NCBI RefSeq assembly: GCF_002161235.1
Contig: NZ_NFHE01000010.1
Location: 24,976 to 88,975 of the forward strand
Direction: 5' to 3'
DNA from: Pseudoflavonifractor sp. An85
Lineage (GTDB): Bacteria > Bacillota > Clostridia > Oscillospirales > Oscillospiraceae
Length of the DNA stretch: 64,000 nucleotides
Shown: positions 36,193-45,103 of the stretch, one piece after another
Numbering within the stretch: the stretch's first letter is position 1
How the letters are laid out: each line of letters begins with the position of its first letter
The notes under the pieces: model-generated
What the model was told of the DNA's origin: nothing
What the model saw: the letters and a program-made list of their open reading frames with translations, nothing else
Databases searched by the model: none
Made by a program: the position numbers and the translations under genes

Positions 36193-38382
36193 ATGATTCG
36201 ATTCGATGCACAAGAAAATGCATTTTACCTGGACAATGGCCGCATCACCTACTGTTTTGGTGTGGTCAAGGAGGGGTATCTGGAGTGCCGGTATTTTGGC
36301 CGCCATCTCCGCCGCTGCCAAGGCAGCGCCCGCCCCGCCTATTTTGACCGGGGCTTTTGCTCCAACCCGGACCCCCAGGACAAACGGTTCTCCCTGGACA
36401 CCCTGCCTCAAGAGTACCCCGGCATGAATCAGGGGGACTTCCGCTCCCCGGCCTATGCCTTTCAGACCGCCGACGGCCAGCGAGTAACCCGCTTTTTGTA
36501 CCAGGGGTATGAGATTTTGCAGGGCAAACCGTCCCTTCCTGGCCTGCCCGCCACCTATGTGGAGCAGCCTCAGGAGGCCCAGACCCTGGTGGTACGTCTA
36601 GCGGACGCCCACACCGGGGCACAAATCCAGCTGTTCTACACCATATTCCGGGACTTGGACGCCATTTGCCGCCATGTGGAGGTGGTAAACGGCGGGAGTG
36701 ACGCCCTGTGGCTGGAGCGGCTGATGGCCATGAGCCTGGACCTGCCCGGGGAGAACTATGACTTACTCACCCTGTCCGGCTCCCACCTGATGGAGAAAGT
36801 GGTCAGCCGCCGCCCCCTCACCGCCGACTCCGTGGTGTTGGACAGCTGCCGGGGCGCCAGCAGCCCCCAGCAGACCCCCTGCGTAGTGCTCACCGACCCC
36901 CAGACTGACGAAACCCATGGCCGGGTTTGGGGCGTCAACTTTGTGTACAGCGGCGACTTCCAGGGCGTGGTGCAGATGGGCCAATACGGCGGCGTGCGGG
37001 TGCAGATGGGGATGAATCCCCTGACCTTCGGCTGGAACCTGGAGCCGGGGCAGCGGTTTGTCTCCCCCGAGTGCGTGCTGGTCTACTCCCAGCAGGGGCT
37101 CAATGGCATGTCCCACACCTTCCACCAGTTGTACGCCCAACGGCTGTGCCGGGGCCCCTGGCGGGACCGGGTGCGCCCTATCCTGCTCAACAGCTGGGAG
37201 GCCTTTACCTTCTCCATTGATGAGGAAAAGTGCCTCTCTCTGGCCAAACAGGCGGCCCAACTGGGCATGGAGCTATTTGTGCTGGACGACGGCTGGTTCA
37301 AAAACCGGGTGGACGACCGCCGCGCCCTGGGAGACTGGGTGGCAGACCCGGTGAAATTCCCCCACGGTCTGGGCCGTCTGGCCCAAGGTGTGCGGGAGGC
37401 AGGCGTGGAGTTTGGTATCTGGTTTGAGCCGGAAATGGTGAGCTACGACAGCGATTTGTACCGCAACCACCCGGATTGGGTCATCCGCAGCCCCTACTAC
37501 GACCCGGTGCTCAGCCGCTCCCAACTGGTGCTGGACCTGTCCAACCCCGCCGTGTGTGAGTATCTGGTGGAAGCGGTGTCGGCGGTGCTGGAAGAGACTG
37601 GGGCCAGCTACGTCAAGTGGGATATGAACCGGCACATCACCGACCTGGGCTCGGCCTGGCTGCCCGCAGGGCAGCAGCGGGAGCTGTCCCACCGGTACAT
37701 GCTGGGTCTGTACCGGGTGTTGGAGCAGCTGAACCAGCGCTTCCCCCAGGTGCTCTTTGAGGGCTGTTCCAGCGGCGGCGGACGCTTTGACGCCGGTATG
37801 CTCCACTACATGCCCCAGACCTGGACCAGCGACAACACCGATGCGGTGTGCCGCCTCCAGATCCAGTGGGGCACCAGCCTGCTCTTCCCCCCTGTCACCA
37901 TGGGCTGCCACGTGTCCGCCGTACCCAACCATCAGACCGGGCGGGTGACCTCCCTGCAAACCCGCTTTGCCGCGGCATTGGGGGGCAACCTGGGCTATGA
38001 AATGGACATCCGCACCCTGACCCCAGAGGAGCAAGAGGAGGTCAAAACCCAGATTCGCACCTACAAGGGCCTGCGGGAAACAGTGCAGCATGGCACCTTC
38101 TACCGGCTTCTGGACCCGCAACGGCACAACGACGGCGGGTGGAACCTGGTCTCCCAGGACGGCAACACCGTGGTGTGCTGCCAGTACCGGGTGCTGGCCG
38201 ACCCCCTGCGGCGCACCACCGTGGTGCACCTGCAAGGCCTGGACCCCGAAGCCACCTACCGCAGACAGGCTGACGGGGTGTGCTTTGGCGGGGATGAACT
38301 GATGTATGCGGGGCTCAGCGACAGCCCCGTGCGTCAGGACTTTGTCAGCGTCATCTCCATATTTGAAAAGGTGGAGGGGTAA
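36193..38382 (+). CDS. alpha-galactosidase, GH36
   Basis: This 729-aa enzyme has an N-terminal beta-sandwich and a central barrel. The nucleophile is Asp477 in YVKWDMNRHI and the acid/base is Asp547 in WTSDNTDAV, 70 residues apart as in known GH36 enzymes. FVLDDGWF and CSSGGGRFD are further family motifs. It removes alpha-galactose from raffinose-type sugars or melibiose. It has no signal peptide, so it is cytosolic. RBS AGAAGGTGA precedes the ATG. It is regulated by the divergent AraC gene. Confidence 0.94.
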   Translation: MIRFDAQENAFYLDNGRITYCFGVVKEGYLECRYFGRHLRRCQGSARPAYFDRGFCSNPDPQDKRFSLDTLPQEYPGMNQGDFRSPAYAFQTADGQRVTRFLYQGYEILQGKPSLPGLPATYVEQPQEAQTLVVRLADAHTGAQIQLFYTIFRDLDAICRHVEVVNGGSDALWLERLMAMSLDLPGENYDLLTLSGSHLMEKVVSRRPLTADSVVLDSCRGASSPQQTPCVVLTDPQTDETHGRVWGVNFVYSGDFQGVVQMGQYGGVRVQMGMNPLTFGWNLEPGQRFVSPECVLVYSQQGLNGMSHTFHQLYAQRLCRGPWRDRVRPILLNSWEAFTFSIDEEKCLSLAKQAAQLGMELFVLDDGWFKNRVDDRRALGDWVADPVKFPHGLGRLAQGVREAGVEFGIWFEPEMVSYDSDLYRNHPDWVIRSPYYDPVLSRSQLVLDLSNPAVCEYLVEAVSAVLEETGASYVKWDMNRHITDLGSAWLPAGQQRELSHRYMLGLYRVLEQLNQRFPQVLFEGCSSGGGRFDAGMLHYMPQTWTSDNTDAVCRLQIQWGTSLLFPPVTMGCHVSAVPNHQTGRVTSLQTRFAAALGGNLGYEMDIRTLTPEEQEEVKTQIRTYKGLRETVQHGTFYRLLDPQRHNDGGWNLVSQDGNTVVCCQYRVLADPLRRTTVVHLQGLDPEATYRRQADGVCFGGDELMYAGLSDSPVRQDFVSVISIFEKVEG

Positions 38383-38391
38383 CCCGCCCCC

Positions 38392-39261
38392 TCACACCTG
38401 CCGCACTTGGCGGCGGTATTCCCGGGGCGACACCCGCTTATGTTCCCGGAATTTCCGAATGAAGTAGCTCTGGTTGTCAAACCCCACCTCCATGGCGATT
38501 TGGGCAATGGAGGTGTCCTGCTGGGCCAGCATCTGAGCCGCCCGCTGGATGCGATAGCTGTTTAAATAGGCGATGGGGGACATTCCGGTGGCCTTGTGGA
38601 AAAAATGGCAGAAATACGGGGGGCTGAGGTAGGCCTGCTGGGCCAACTCCTGCAACGTCAAAGGCTGAGCGTAATTGTCCTGCATGTAGCTGATGACCCG
38701 CTTGAGTTTGCTCCAAGTCTCCTCCTGGCGGCTGGACTGGGCCACATTGGTCAGGGCTTCGGCCTGATACAGCAGCTCCAGCACCTGTAAAATCTGAATT
38801 TTGATGTGCAGGGCATAGCACCGGGGCTTGTCATGGTAGCATGCAATGATCTCCCGCAGGCAGGCCCCAATGTTCTCCCGAGTCTCTGGCGGCAAATCCC
38901 TGGACAGGGTGGGAAAGGACAGCGTGCGGTTGGTGATGGGCCGAATGAACTGATGTTCACAGGTGTCATACCGTTCAAAGTCCAGGAAATCCCCCTGAAA
39001 GACAATGGCATGGTGCAAAGATGCTCCCTCCGAGCGAATTTCATGGAGTTCCTCGGCGTTGATGAAGCAAAACTCCCCTTCCTGCAACGTGTAGCTTTTT
39101 CCCTGTATGCGCAGGTCCAGCACACCGGTTTGGGCATAGACCCACTCCAATTCCTCGTGCCAATGAGAGGCTACGCTGTAAAACCCGTCCTTATCATGGT
39201 GGGAATAGACGTGCAGCGGATAAAAGGTGGTGCCGTGGGTGCGGTTTTCCCGGAAATTCAT
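38392..39261 (-). CDS. AraC-family regulator, divergent from GH13
   Basis: This protein of about 289 aa has an N-terminal cupin (SHWHEELEWVYAQTGVLDL) and a C-terminal AraC DNA-binding domain (LTLQELAQQAYLSPPYFCHFFHKATG; SIAQIAMEVGFDNQSYFIRKFREH). It converges on the alpha-galactosidase gene and diverges from the GH13-PTS operon, its likely target. The ATG at 39261 follows GAGAGGGAG; an in-frame ATG at 39282 is possible. Confidence 0.88.
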   Translation of the reverse strand: MNFRENRTHGTTFYPLHVYSHHDKDGFYSVASHWHEELEWVYAQTGVLDLRIQGKSYTLQEGEFCFINAEELHEIRSEGASLHHAIVFQGDFLDFERYDTCEHQFIRPITNRTLSFPTLSRDLPPETRENIGACLREIIACYHDKPRCYALHIKIQILQVLELLYQAEALTNVAQSSRQEETWSKLKRVISYMQDNYAQPLTLQELAQQAYLSPPYFCHFFHKATGMSPIAYLNSYRIQRAAQMLAQQDTSIAQIAMEVGFDNQSYFIRKFREHKRVSPREYRRQVRQV

Positions 39262-39287
39262 GGCCGTGTGTCTCCCTCTCATAATCG

Positions 39288-39318
39288 TAATATTGTGTTA
39301 TTTAAGGGCAATATTGTG
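39288..39318 (+). promoter_or_regulatory. tandem AATATTGTG repeats, likely AraC-type operator
   Basis: AATATTGTG occurs at 39289-39297 and again at 39310-39318, exactly 21 bp apart. The pair lies a few bases upstream of the -35 box of the GH13 promoter, the usual site for an AraC-type activator. Confidence 0.7.
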
Positions 39319-39324
39319 AAAGTA

Positions 39325-39353
39325 TTGCCAGGTTCCTTATATTATACTATATT
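39325..39353 (+). promoter_or_regulatory. promoter of the GH13-PTS operon
   Basis: TTGCCA and TATATT lie 17 bp apart, just after the AATATTGTG repeats. Confidence 0.6.
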
Positions 39354-39378
39354 CACAAAAATTCAACAAGAGAGCGGG

Positions 39379-41025
39379 ATGAATTTGGAACAGAACTGGT
39401 GGAAAAACAGCGTAGTCTATCAGATTTACCCCCGTAGCTTCTGTGACAGCAATGGGGACGGTGTGGGTGACCTGAACGGCATTCGGTCAAAATTGTGGTA
39501 TTTGGAACAGCTGGGTGTGGACGTACTCTGGCTGTGTCCCGTGTACTGCTCTCCCAACGCAGACAACGGCTATGACATCTCCGACTACTACAACATTCAG
39601 CCCGAATACGGCACCATGGAGGACATGAAGCAGCTGTTGGCCGAGTGCAAACAGCGGGGCATGCGGGTCATCATGGACCTGGTGGTCAACCACACCTCCG
39701 ACGAGCACGCCTGGTTTCAGCAGTCCCGCAGCAGCAAGACCAACCCCTACCGGGACTTTTACATCTGGCGGCCGGGGAAAAACGGCGGCCCGCCCAACGA
39801 CCTGCCCTCCAACTTCGGGGGCAGCGCCTGGGAGTATGACCCGGAGACCCAGGAGTATTACCTGCACTTATTCGGCAAAAAACAACCCGATTTGAACTGG
39901 AGTAATCCGGTGGTGCGCCAGGAAATTTGGAAGATGATGAATTTCTGGATTGACCTGGGCATCGGCGGGTTCCGCATGGATGTCATCGACCTCATCGGCA
40001 AGGACCCCGACCGGGGCATCCGGGAAAATGGCCCCAAGCTCCACGAGTATCTCCAGGAGATGAACCGGGAGACCTTCGGCAGCCACGACCTGCTGACGGT
40101 GGGCGAGTGCTGGGGCGCGACCCCGGAAATCGGGCGGCTCTACTCCGACCCGGACCGCCACGAACTGAGCATGATCTTCCAGTTTGAGCAGATTCAGCTG
40201 GACAAGCAGCCCGGCAAACACCGCTGGGACCTCAAGCCCCTGGAGCTGCCCGATTTGAAGGCGGTGTTCACCAAGTGGCAGAAGGAATTGGACGGCCACG
40301 GGTGGAACAGCCTGTTTTGGAGCAATCACGACCTGCCCCGGATCGTCTCCCGCTGGGGCAACGACGGGGCATACCGGGTGGAATCGGCCAAAATGCTGGC
40401 CACCGTGCTCCACGGTATGAAGGGCACCCCCTACATTTATCAGGGGGAAGAGCTGGGCATGACCAACATGCCCTTTGCCTCTCCCGACGATTTCACCGAC
40501 ATTGAAAGCCGCAACATCTGCCGGGAGCGTCGGGCCGCAGGTTTCTCGGAGGAGGATATTCTCACCTCTCTACGGGCCAAGGCCCGGGACAATGCCCGCA
40601 CCCCCATGCAGTGGTCCCAGGAGCCCCAGGCCGGGTTTACCACCGGCACCCCCTGGTTCCCAGTGAACCCCAATTACACCCGCATCAACGCCCAACAGGC
40701 GCTGGATGACCCCGATTCCATCTTCTATTACTATCAACAGCTGGTGGCTCTGCGCAAACAGTCCCCCATCCTCACCCAGGGCAGCTATGAGCTGCTCTGC
40801 CCCCAAGACCCGGACGTGTACGCCTACCTGCGCCGTTGGCAGGGAGAGACTTGGCTCATTCTGTGCAACTTCCACGAGACCACCGCTTGCTTCTCCTACC
40901 CCGGACAGGGTAAGACCATCCTGTCCAACTACTCCCAGCCCGAAATTCGCGATTTGAACCATGTATCCCTCCGCCCCTACGAGGCGGCGATATATCAAAT
41001 GAAAGAAAGAGAGGAATCCCTATGA
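39379..41025 (+). CDS. GH13 alpha-glucosidase (oligo-1,6-glucosidase / trehalose-6-P hydrolase type)
   Basis: This 548-aa GH13 enzyme starts with WWKNSVVYQIYPRSF and shows region I DLVVNHTSDEH, region II GGFRMDVIDL (nucleophile Asp), region III GECW (acid/base Glu) and region IV FWSNHDLPR. It splits alpha-glucosidic bonds in short sugars. The PTS EIIBC encoded next suggests a phosphorylated disaccharide, as with TreC, but motifs such as DLNWSNPVVR fit oligo-1,6-glucosidases as well. There is no signal peptide. Its stop overlaps the EIIBC start by four bases. Confidence 0.88.
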   Translation: MNLEQNWWKNSVVYQIYPRSFCDSNGDGVGDLNGIRSKLWYLEQLGVDVLWLCPVYCSPNADNGYDISDYYNIQPEYGTMEDMKQLLAECKQRGMRVIMDLVVNHTSDEHAWFQQSRSSKTNPYRDFYIWRPGKNGGPPNDLPSNFGGSAWEYDPETQEYYLHLFGKKQPDLNWSNPVVRQEIWKMMNFWIDLGIGGFRMDVIDLIGKDPDRGIRENGPKLHEYLQEMNRETFGSHDLLTVGECWGATPEIGRLYSDPDRHELSMIFQFEQIQLDKQPGKHRWDLKPLELPDLKAVFTKWQKELDGHGWNSLFWSNHDLPRIVSRWGNDGAYRVESAKMLATVLHGMKGTPYIYQGEELGMTNMPFASPDDFTDIESRNICRERRAAGFSEEDILTSLRAKARDNARTPMQWSQEPQAGFTTGTPWFPVNPNYTRINAQQALDDPDSIFYYYQQLVALRKQSPILTQGSYELLCPQDPDVYAYLRRWQGETWLILCNFHETTACFSYPGQGKTILSNYSQPEIRDLNHVSLRPYEAAIYQMKEREESL

Positions 41026-42455
41026 CCAAGGAAGAGAGCTACCTGTCCACAGCACAACAGCTGCTGGAACTGGTAGGCGGCAAAGAGAACGTCGTCAGCG
41101 CAGCCCACTGCGCCACCCGTCTGCGCCTGGTGCTGAAAGACGAGAGCCGCGCCAACGTGGACGAGATTCTCAAGCTGGATCTGGTGAAAGGCCAGTTTGC
41201 CAGCGGCGGACAGTTCCAGATCATCATCGGCAGTGGCACTGTGGACGAGGTGTACAAGCGCTTCATCCAGGTGGCACAGCTGTCCGAGGCCACCAAAAGC
41301 GAGGTCAAGAAGGACGCTGACCAGAAAATGAACCCGGTGCAGCGGCTCATCAAGGCCCTGTCTGACGTGTTTGTCCCCCTGATCCCCGCCCTGGTGGCCA
41401 GCGGTCTTCTCATGGGCCTGAACAACGTGCTCACCGCCACCGGCCTGTTCTTCCCCGACCAGTCTCTGGTCCAGGCCTTCCCCAACCTGGCCGACGTGGC
41501 CTCTATGATTAACACCTTTGCCAGTGCAGCCTACGCCTTCCTGCCCATTTTGATTGGCTTCTCCGCCACCAAAATGTTTGGCGGCAACCCCTATCTGGGT
41601 GCCGTCATGGGTATGATTATGGTCTCCGGCGACCTGCTCAACGCCTACAGCTATGGTACTGCCGTCACCGAGGGCACCATCCCCTACTGGAACATCTTCG
41701 GTCTGGCCATCGAGAAGGTGGGCTATCAGGGTACCGTCCTTCCGGTGCTGGCCGCCTCCTTCATTCTGGCTTGGATTGAGAAGCGGCTGCACAAGGTCAT
41801 TCCCGAGGCCCTGGACAACCTGCTCACCCCCATGTTGACCATCCTGATCACCGGCTTTCTCACCTTCACCGTGGTGGGCGGCATCATGCGCACCGCTGGC
41901 GACCTGCTCACCACCGGCCTGCTGTGGCTCCACGACACCCTGGGCGTGGTGGGAGGCATGATCTTCGGTCTGCTGTACGCCCCCCTCACCCTCACCGGTA
42001 TGCACCACAGCCTGCTGCCCATTGAGATCCAGCTCATTGCCGCCGGTGGCTCCTTCCTGATGGGCATTGCCTGCTGCAACAACGTGGCCCAGGGCGGCGC
42101 AGCTCTGTGCGTGATGCTGCGCTCCCGGGATAAGAAGCTCAAGAGCATGGCCGGTACCGCTGGTGTCTCCGCTCTGCTGGGCATCACCGAGCCCGCCATG
42201 TTCGCCGTCAACCTGAAGCTGCGCTACCCCTTCTACAGCGCCATGCTGGGCTCTGCCCTGGGCTGCGCCTACGTCACCCTGACCAATGTGGTCAACATCT
42301 CTCCGGGTGCTGCCGGCATCATCGGCTTTATCTGCGTGCTGCCCCAGTGCATGGTCAACTGCATCATCGGCGTGCTCATCTCCCTGGTGTCCGCCTTCGT
42401 CATTACCCTGATTATGTCCAAGTCCTCTCGCTTCAACAAAGCTGCAGAGGAATGA
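41022..42455 (+). CDS. PTS EIIBC permease, glucose-superfamily disaccharide type
   Basis: This 477-aa protein has an EIIB domain (1-95) with phosphocysteine Cys30 in SAAHCATRLRLVLKD. An EIIC permease domain follows, with about ten helices, including LTGMHHSLLPIEIQL and GITEPAMFAVNLKLRYP, conserved in trehalose, sucrose and maltose carriers. It has no EIIA domain and no EIIA-Glc gene is nearby, so it must use an EIIA encoded elsewhere. It is translationally coupled to the alpha-glucosidase. Confidence 0.9.
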   Translation: MTKEESYLSTAQQLLELVGGKENVVSAAHCATRLRLVLKDESRANVDEILKLDLVKGQFASGGQFQIIIGSGTVDEVYKRFIQVAQLSEATKSEVKKDADQKMNPVQRLIKALSDVFVPLIPALVASGLLMGLNNVLTATGLFFPDQSLVQAFPNLADVASMINTFASAAYAFLPILIGFSATKMFGGNPYLGAVMGMIMVSGDLLNAYSYGTAVTEGTIPYWNIFGLAIEKVGYQGTVLPVLAASFILAWIEKRLHKVIPEALDNLLTPMLTILITGFLTFTVVGGIMRTAGDLLTTGLLWLHDTLGVVGGMIFGLLYAPLTLTGMHHSLLPIEIQLIAAGGSFLMGIACCNNVAQGGAALCVMLRSRDKKLKSMAGTAGVSALLGITEPAMFAVNLKLRYPFYSAMLGSALGCAYVTLTNVVNISPGAAGIIGFICVLPQCMVNCIIGVLISLVSAFVITLIMSKSSRFNKAAEE

Positions 42456-42471
42456 TTCACTCCCTCTCCTG

Positions 42472-42516
42472 TGAAAATAGCCTGTTGCAGTTCCTGCAAC
42501 AGGCTATTTTCAACTT
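42472..42516. terminator. terminator between EIIBC and spoIID
   Basis: A long stem GAAAATAGCCTGTTGCAG/CTGCAACAGGCTATTTTC ends at the spoIID stop codon on the other strand. It can end both converging transcripts. Confidence 0.8.
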
Positions 42517-43547
42517 TTGGTCTCAATGGTCACTCCGGTGTAGTAGTGGGTTAGGATGTCCTGCCAGCTGCTCCCCTCTGCGGCCATGGTGTTGGCCCCA
42601 TACTGGCTCATGCCCACCCCGTGGCCGTACCCAGTGACAGAAAAGGTGAATTTTTCCTCCTGGTACGTCACCTGAAAGCAGGTGGAGCGCAGACCAAACA
42701 GGGTCCGCACCGCCCCTCCGGACAGCTCCACGCCTCCCACCTTCATGCTCCCCACCCGGCCGGAGGCGGTGAGGGTCATCCCCGACAGCCACCCCGCCGG
42801 GTCTCCCGACAAATCTGCATCGGGGTAGGCCTCCTTCACCTTCTTCTCCACCTCCTCCCGGGAGAGGGTGACGGTGGAGTAGTAGTTGGGTACCTCCTCT
42901 CCCTCGGGGCTGGACACGGACACCAGATAGGGCAGGCTGTTGCCCCACACCGCCTGGGCGTCCTCGGTGGAAGATGTGGAGGAGGAGAAGAACACCGCCT
43001 GGATGGGCTTTCCGTCGTAGGTCATCACCTGCCCGTCGGTGTCGGAAATGGCCTGGGTAATCTTCTCGGTATTGCCCTGGGCGTTGTCCCCCCAGTTTTC
43101 CGAGGCCTTTTGAGGGTCTATGTACGCCTGACAGCACCCGGAGTCGGCGCAAATGTCCGCGCCCTGGTCCTGGTGGGAGTTGGCCCCCATCTTCCACAAC
43201 GAGTAGGTGCGGGCGCACACCGCCTGGGCCCGCAGGGCCTGGGGCTCAAAGGAGGCGGGCATCTCGGCGGCCACCACTCGCCACAGGTATTCCCCCATGG
43301 TCATCTCCTCCACCTGCCCCTCTCCCAGCAGCACCCGCAAGGTCTGGGAGCTATCCCAGGTCTGCACCGGCTGGCTCTGCTGGGCCTCTGAGGCCAAGGG
43401 CGAGGCGGGCAGGGTGGCCATGGGCTCCCCCTCTCCCCCAGCTTGTCCCAGGGCCAACAGCGGGAACAAACACAGGGTAGAAATCCCCATCAATACCCCC
43501 GCCAACACCATTCGCGTCACTTCTCCATGGATGGGCCATCGTGCCAC
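42510..43547 (-). CDS. spoIID: stage II sporulation protein D (SpoIID/LytB-like)
   Basis: This 345-aa protein has an N-terminal TM segment (about 12-35) and a SpoIID domain with TMGEYLWRVVAAEMPASFEPQALRAQAVCARTY, IQAVFFSSSTSSTEDA and YGHGVGMSQYGA. SpoIID is a lytic transglycosylase of the engulfment complex in the mother cell. This supports a spore-former. The start is GTG, about six bases after AGGAG. No spoIIQ-, spoIIR- or sigma-type gene is adjacent, so it could be a SpoIID paralogue. Confidence 0.88.
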   Translation of the reverse strand: MARWPIHGEVTRMVLAGVLMGISTLCLFPLLALGQAGGEGEPMATLPASPLASEAQQSQPVQTWDSSQTLRVLLGEGQVEEMTMGEYLWRVVAAEMPASFEPQALRAQAVCARTYSLWKMGANSHQDQGADICADSGCCQAYIDPQKASENWGDNAQGNTEKITQAISDTDGQVMTYDGKPIQAVFFSSSTSSTEDAQAVWGNSLPYLVSVSSPEGEEVPNYYSTVTLSREEVEKKVKEAYPDADLSGDPAGWLSGMTLTASGRVGSMKVGGVELSGGAVRTLFGLRSTCFQVTYQEEKFTFSVTGYGHGVGMSQYGANTMAAEGSSWQDILTHYYTGVTIETKS

Positions 43548-43570
43548 TTGTCTCTCCTCCTCGTTTCGTC

Positions 43571-43599
43571 TTGACTGTCACACTTTAATACGCTATACT
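43571..43599 (+). promoter_or_regulatory. promoter of the citrate synthase gene
   Basis: TTGACT and TATACT are 17 bp apart, 64 bp before the start codon. Confidence 0.7.
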
Positions 43600-43662
43600 A
43601 AAAAGAAATCCCAGATGGTCCCACGGACCATTCCACTCCCACGGCTATTTTGGAGGTGTGCC

Positions 43663-45048
43663 ATGTATTCCATCAATTCCTTTGACCTCATGGATGGACA
43701 CTCCCTGTCCTTCCTTCAACATATATGCGGCGAGTATGCCCAACAGCACCAGATTCCCGCCTCTCTGTATGAAAAGTATGGGGTGAAGCGAGGGCTGCGC
43801 AACGCCGACGGCACCGGTGTCATGGCTGGCATCACCAACATTGCCAACGTGCGGGGCTATTATCTGCAAGACGGAGAGAAGATTCCCGCCCAGGGTCAGC
43901 TCATCTACCGGGGCTATGACGTGTGCGACATGATCGAGGGCTTTTTGAAAGAGGGCCGATTTGGCTATGAGGAGACCGCCTATCTGCTTCTCTTTGGCTC
44001 CCTGCCCTCCAAGGAGGAGCTGACCACCTTCTGCAACATGCTCAACCACTACCGCAATCTGCCCCCGGGGTTCACAGAAGATATGATTTTGAAGGGGCCC
44101 AGCCGGGATCTGATGAACAAGCTGGCCCGCTCCACCTTGTCTCTGTACTGCTATGATCCAGACCCGGACAACAACGAGTTGGATGTGGAGCTGTTCCAGG
44201 CCATTCAGCTCATCGCCCGCTTCCCCGTCATCGTGGCCCACGCCTACGCCTGCAAGCGCCACTACTTCGACAACGAGTCCCTGGTGCTCCACCGACCCCA
44301 GGACGGGCTGAGCGTGGCGGAGAACTTCCTGTGCTCCATCCGGCCCGACAAGAAGTTCAGCGAGGCGGAAGCCCGACTGCTGGATTTGTGCCTGGTGCTG
44401 CACATGGACCACGGCGGCGGTAACAACTCCGCCTTTGCCTGCCGTGTACTCTCCTCCTCCGGCACCGACATTTACTCCGCCATCGCCGCCGCTGTGGGCT
44501 CCCTGAAGGGCCCCCGCCACGGCGGCGCCAACAAGAAGGTCATGGAGATGTTCGGCTACATCGAACGGGACGTGAAGGACTGGTCCAGCGACGACGAGGT
44601 GGCCGCCTACTTGGAGAAGATCCTTAAAAAGGAGACCGGGGACCGTTCCGGCCTCATTTACGGCATGGGTCACGCCATCTATACCCTGTCTGACCCCCGC
44701 GCGGTGATGCTCAAGCGGTTTGCCCGCCAGGTGGCGGAAGAGCGGGGCTTTGTGGAAGAGCTGGAGCTGTTCGAGCGGGTGGAAAAGCTGGCCCCCGAGG
44801 TGTTCCACCGGGTCACCGGCCAGACCAAGGCCATGTGCGCCAACGTGGACTTGTACTCCGGCCTGGTGTACAAGATGATGGGCATTCCCCCCGAGCTGTA
44901 CACCCCGTTGTTTGCCATCGCCCGTATCGTGGGCTGGTGTGCCCACCGGGTGGAAGAGGTGTTCAACCCCTCCGGGCGCATCATCCGCCCCGCCTACAAG
45001 GCCGTGTGCCCCATGCGGGAGTTTGTGCCCCTGGCAGAGCGGGAATAA
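43663..45048 (+). CDS. citrate synthase (or 2-methylcitrate synthase-like)
   Basis: This 461-aa enzyme condenses acetyl-CoA with oxaloacetate. It has the blocks LIYRGYDVCDMIE, LDLCLVLHMDHGGGNNSAFACRV, GSLKGPRHGGANKKV (catalytic His), LIYGMGHAIYTLSDPRA and NVDLYSGLVYKMMGIP (Asp). It is longer than most citrate synthases owing to an N-terminal extension of about 50 residues. The ATG follows GGAGG. It is a single gene between its own promoter and terminator. Confidence 0.92.
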   Translation: MYSINSFDLMDGHSLSFLQHICGEYAQQHQIPASLYEKYGVKRGLRNADGTGVMAGITNIANVRGYYLQDGEKIPAQGQLIYRGYDVCDMIEGFLKEGRFGYEETAYLLLFGSLPSKEELTTFCNMLNHYRNLPPGFTEDMILKGPSRDLMNKLARSTLSLYCYDPDPDNNELDVELFQAIQLIARFPVIVAHAYACKRHYFDNESLVLHRPQDGLSVAENFLCSIRPDKKFSEAEARLLDLCLVLHMDHGGGNNSAFACRVLSSSGTDIYSAIAAAVGSLKGPRHGGANKKVMEMFGYIERDVKDWSSDDEVAAYLEKILKKETGDRSGLIYGMGHAIYTLSDPRAVMLKRFARQVAEERGFVEELELFERVEKLAPEVFHRVTGQTKAMCANVDLYSGLVYKMMGIPPELYTPLFAIARIVGWCAHRVEEVFNPSGRIIRPAYKAVCPMREFVPLAERE

Positions 45049-45061
45049 TCTTTTACACACT

Positions 45062-45097
45062 AAAAAGGACCGAAGCGAAAGCTTCGGTCCTTTTTGG
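45062..45097. terminator. bidirectional intrinsic terminator
   Basis: AAAAAGGACCGAAGC and GCTTCGGTCCTTTTT enclose a GAAA tetraloop, with T/A runs on both sides. It separates citrate synthase from the converging gene. Confidence 0.92.
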
Positions 45098-45103
45098 TGC
45101 TGC

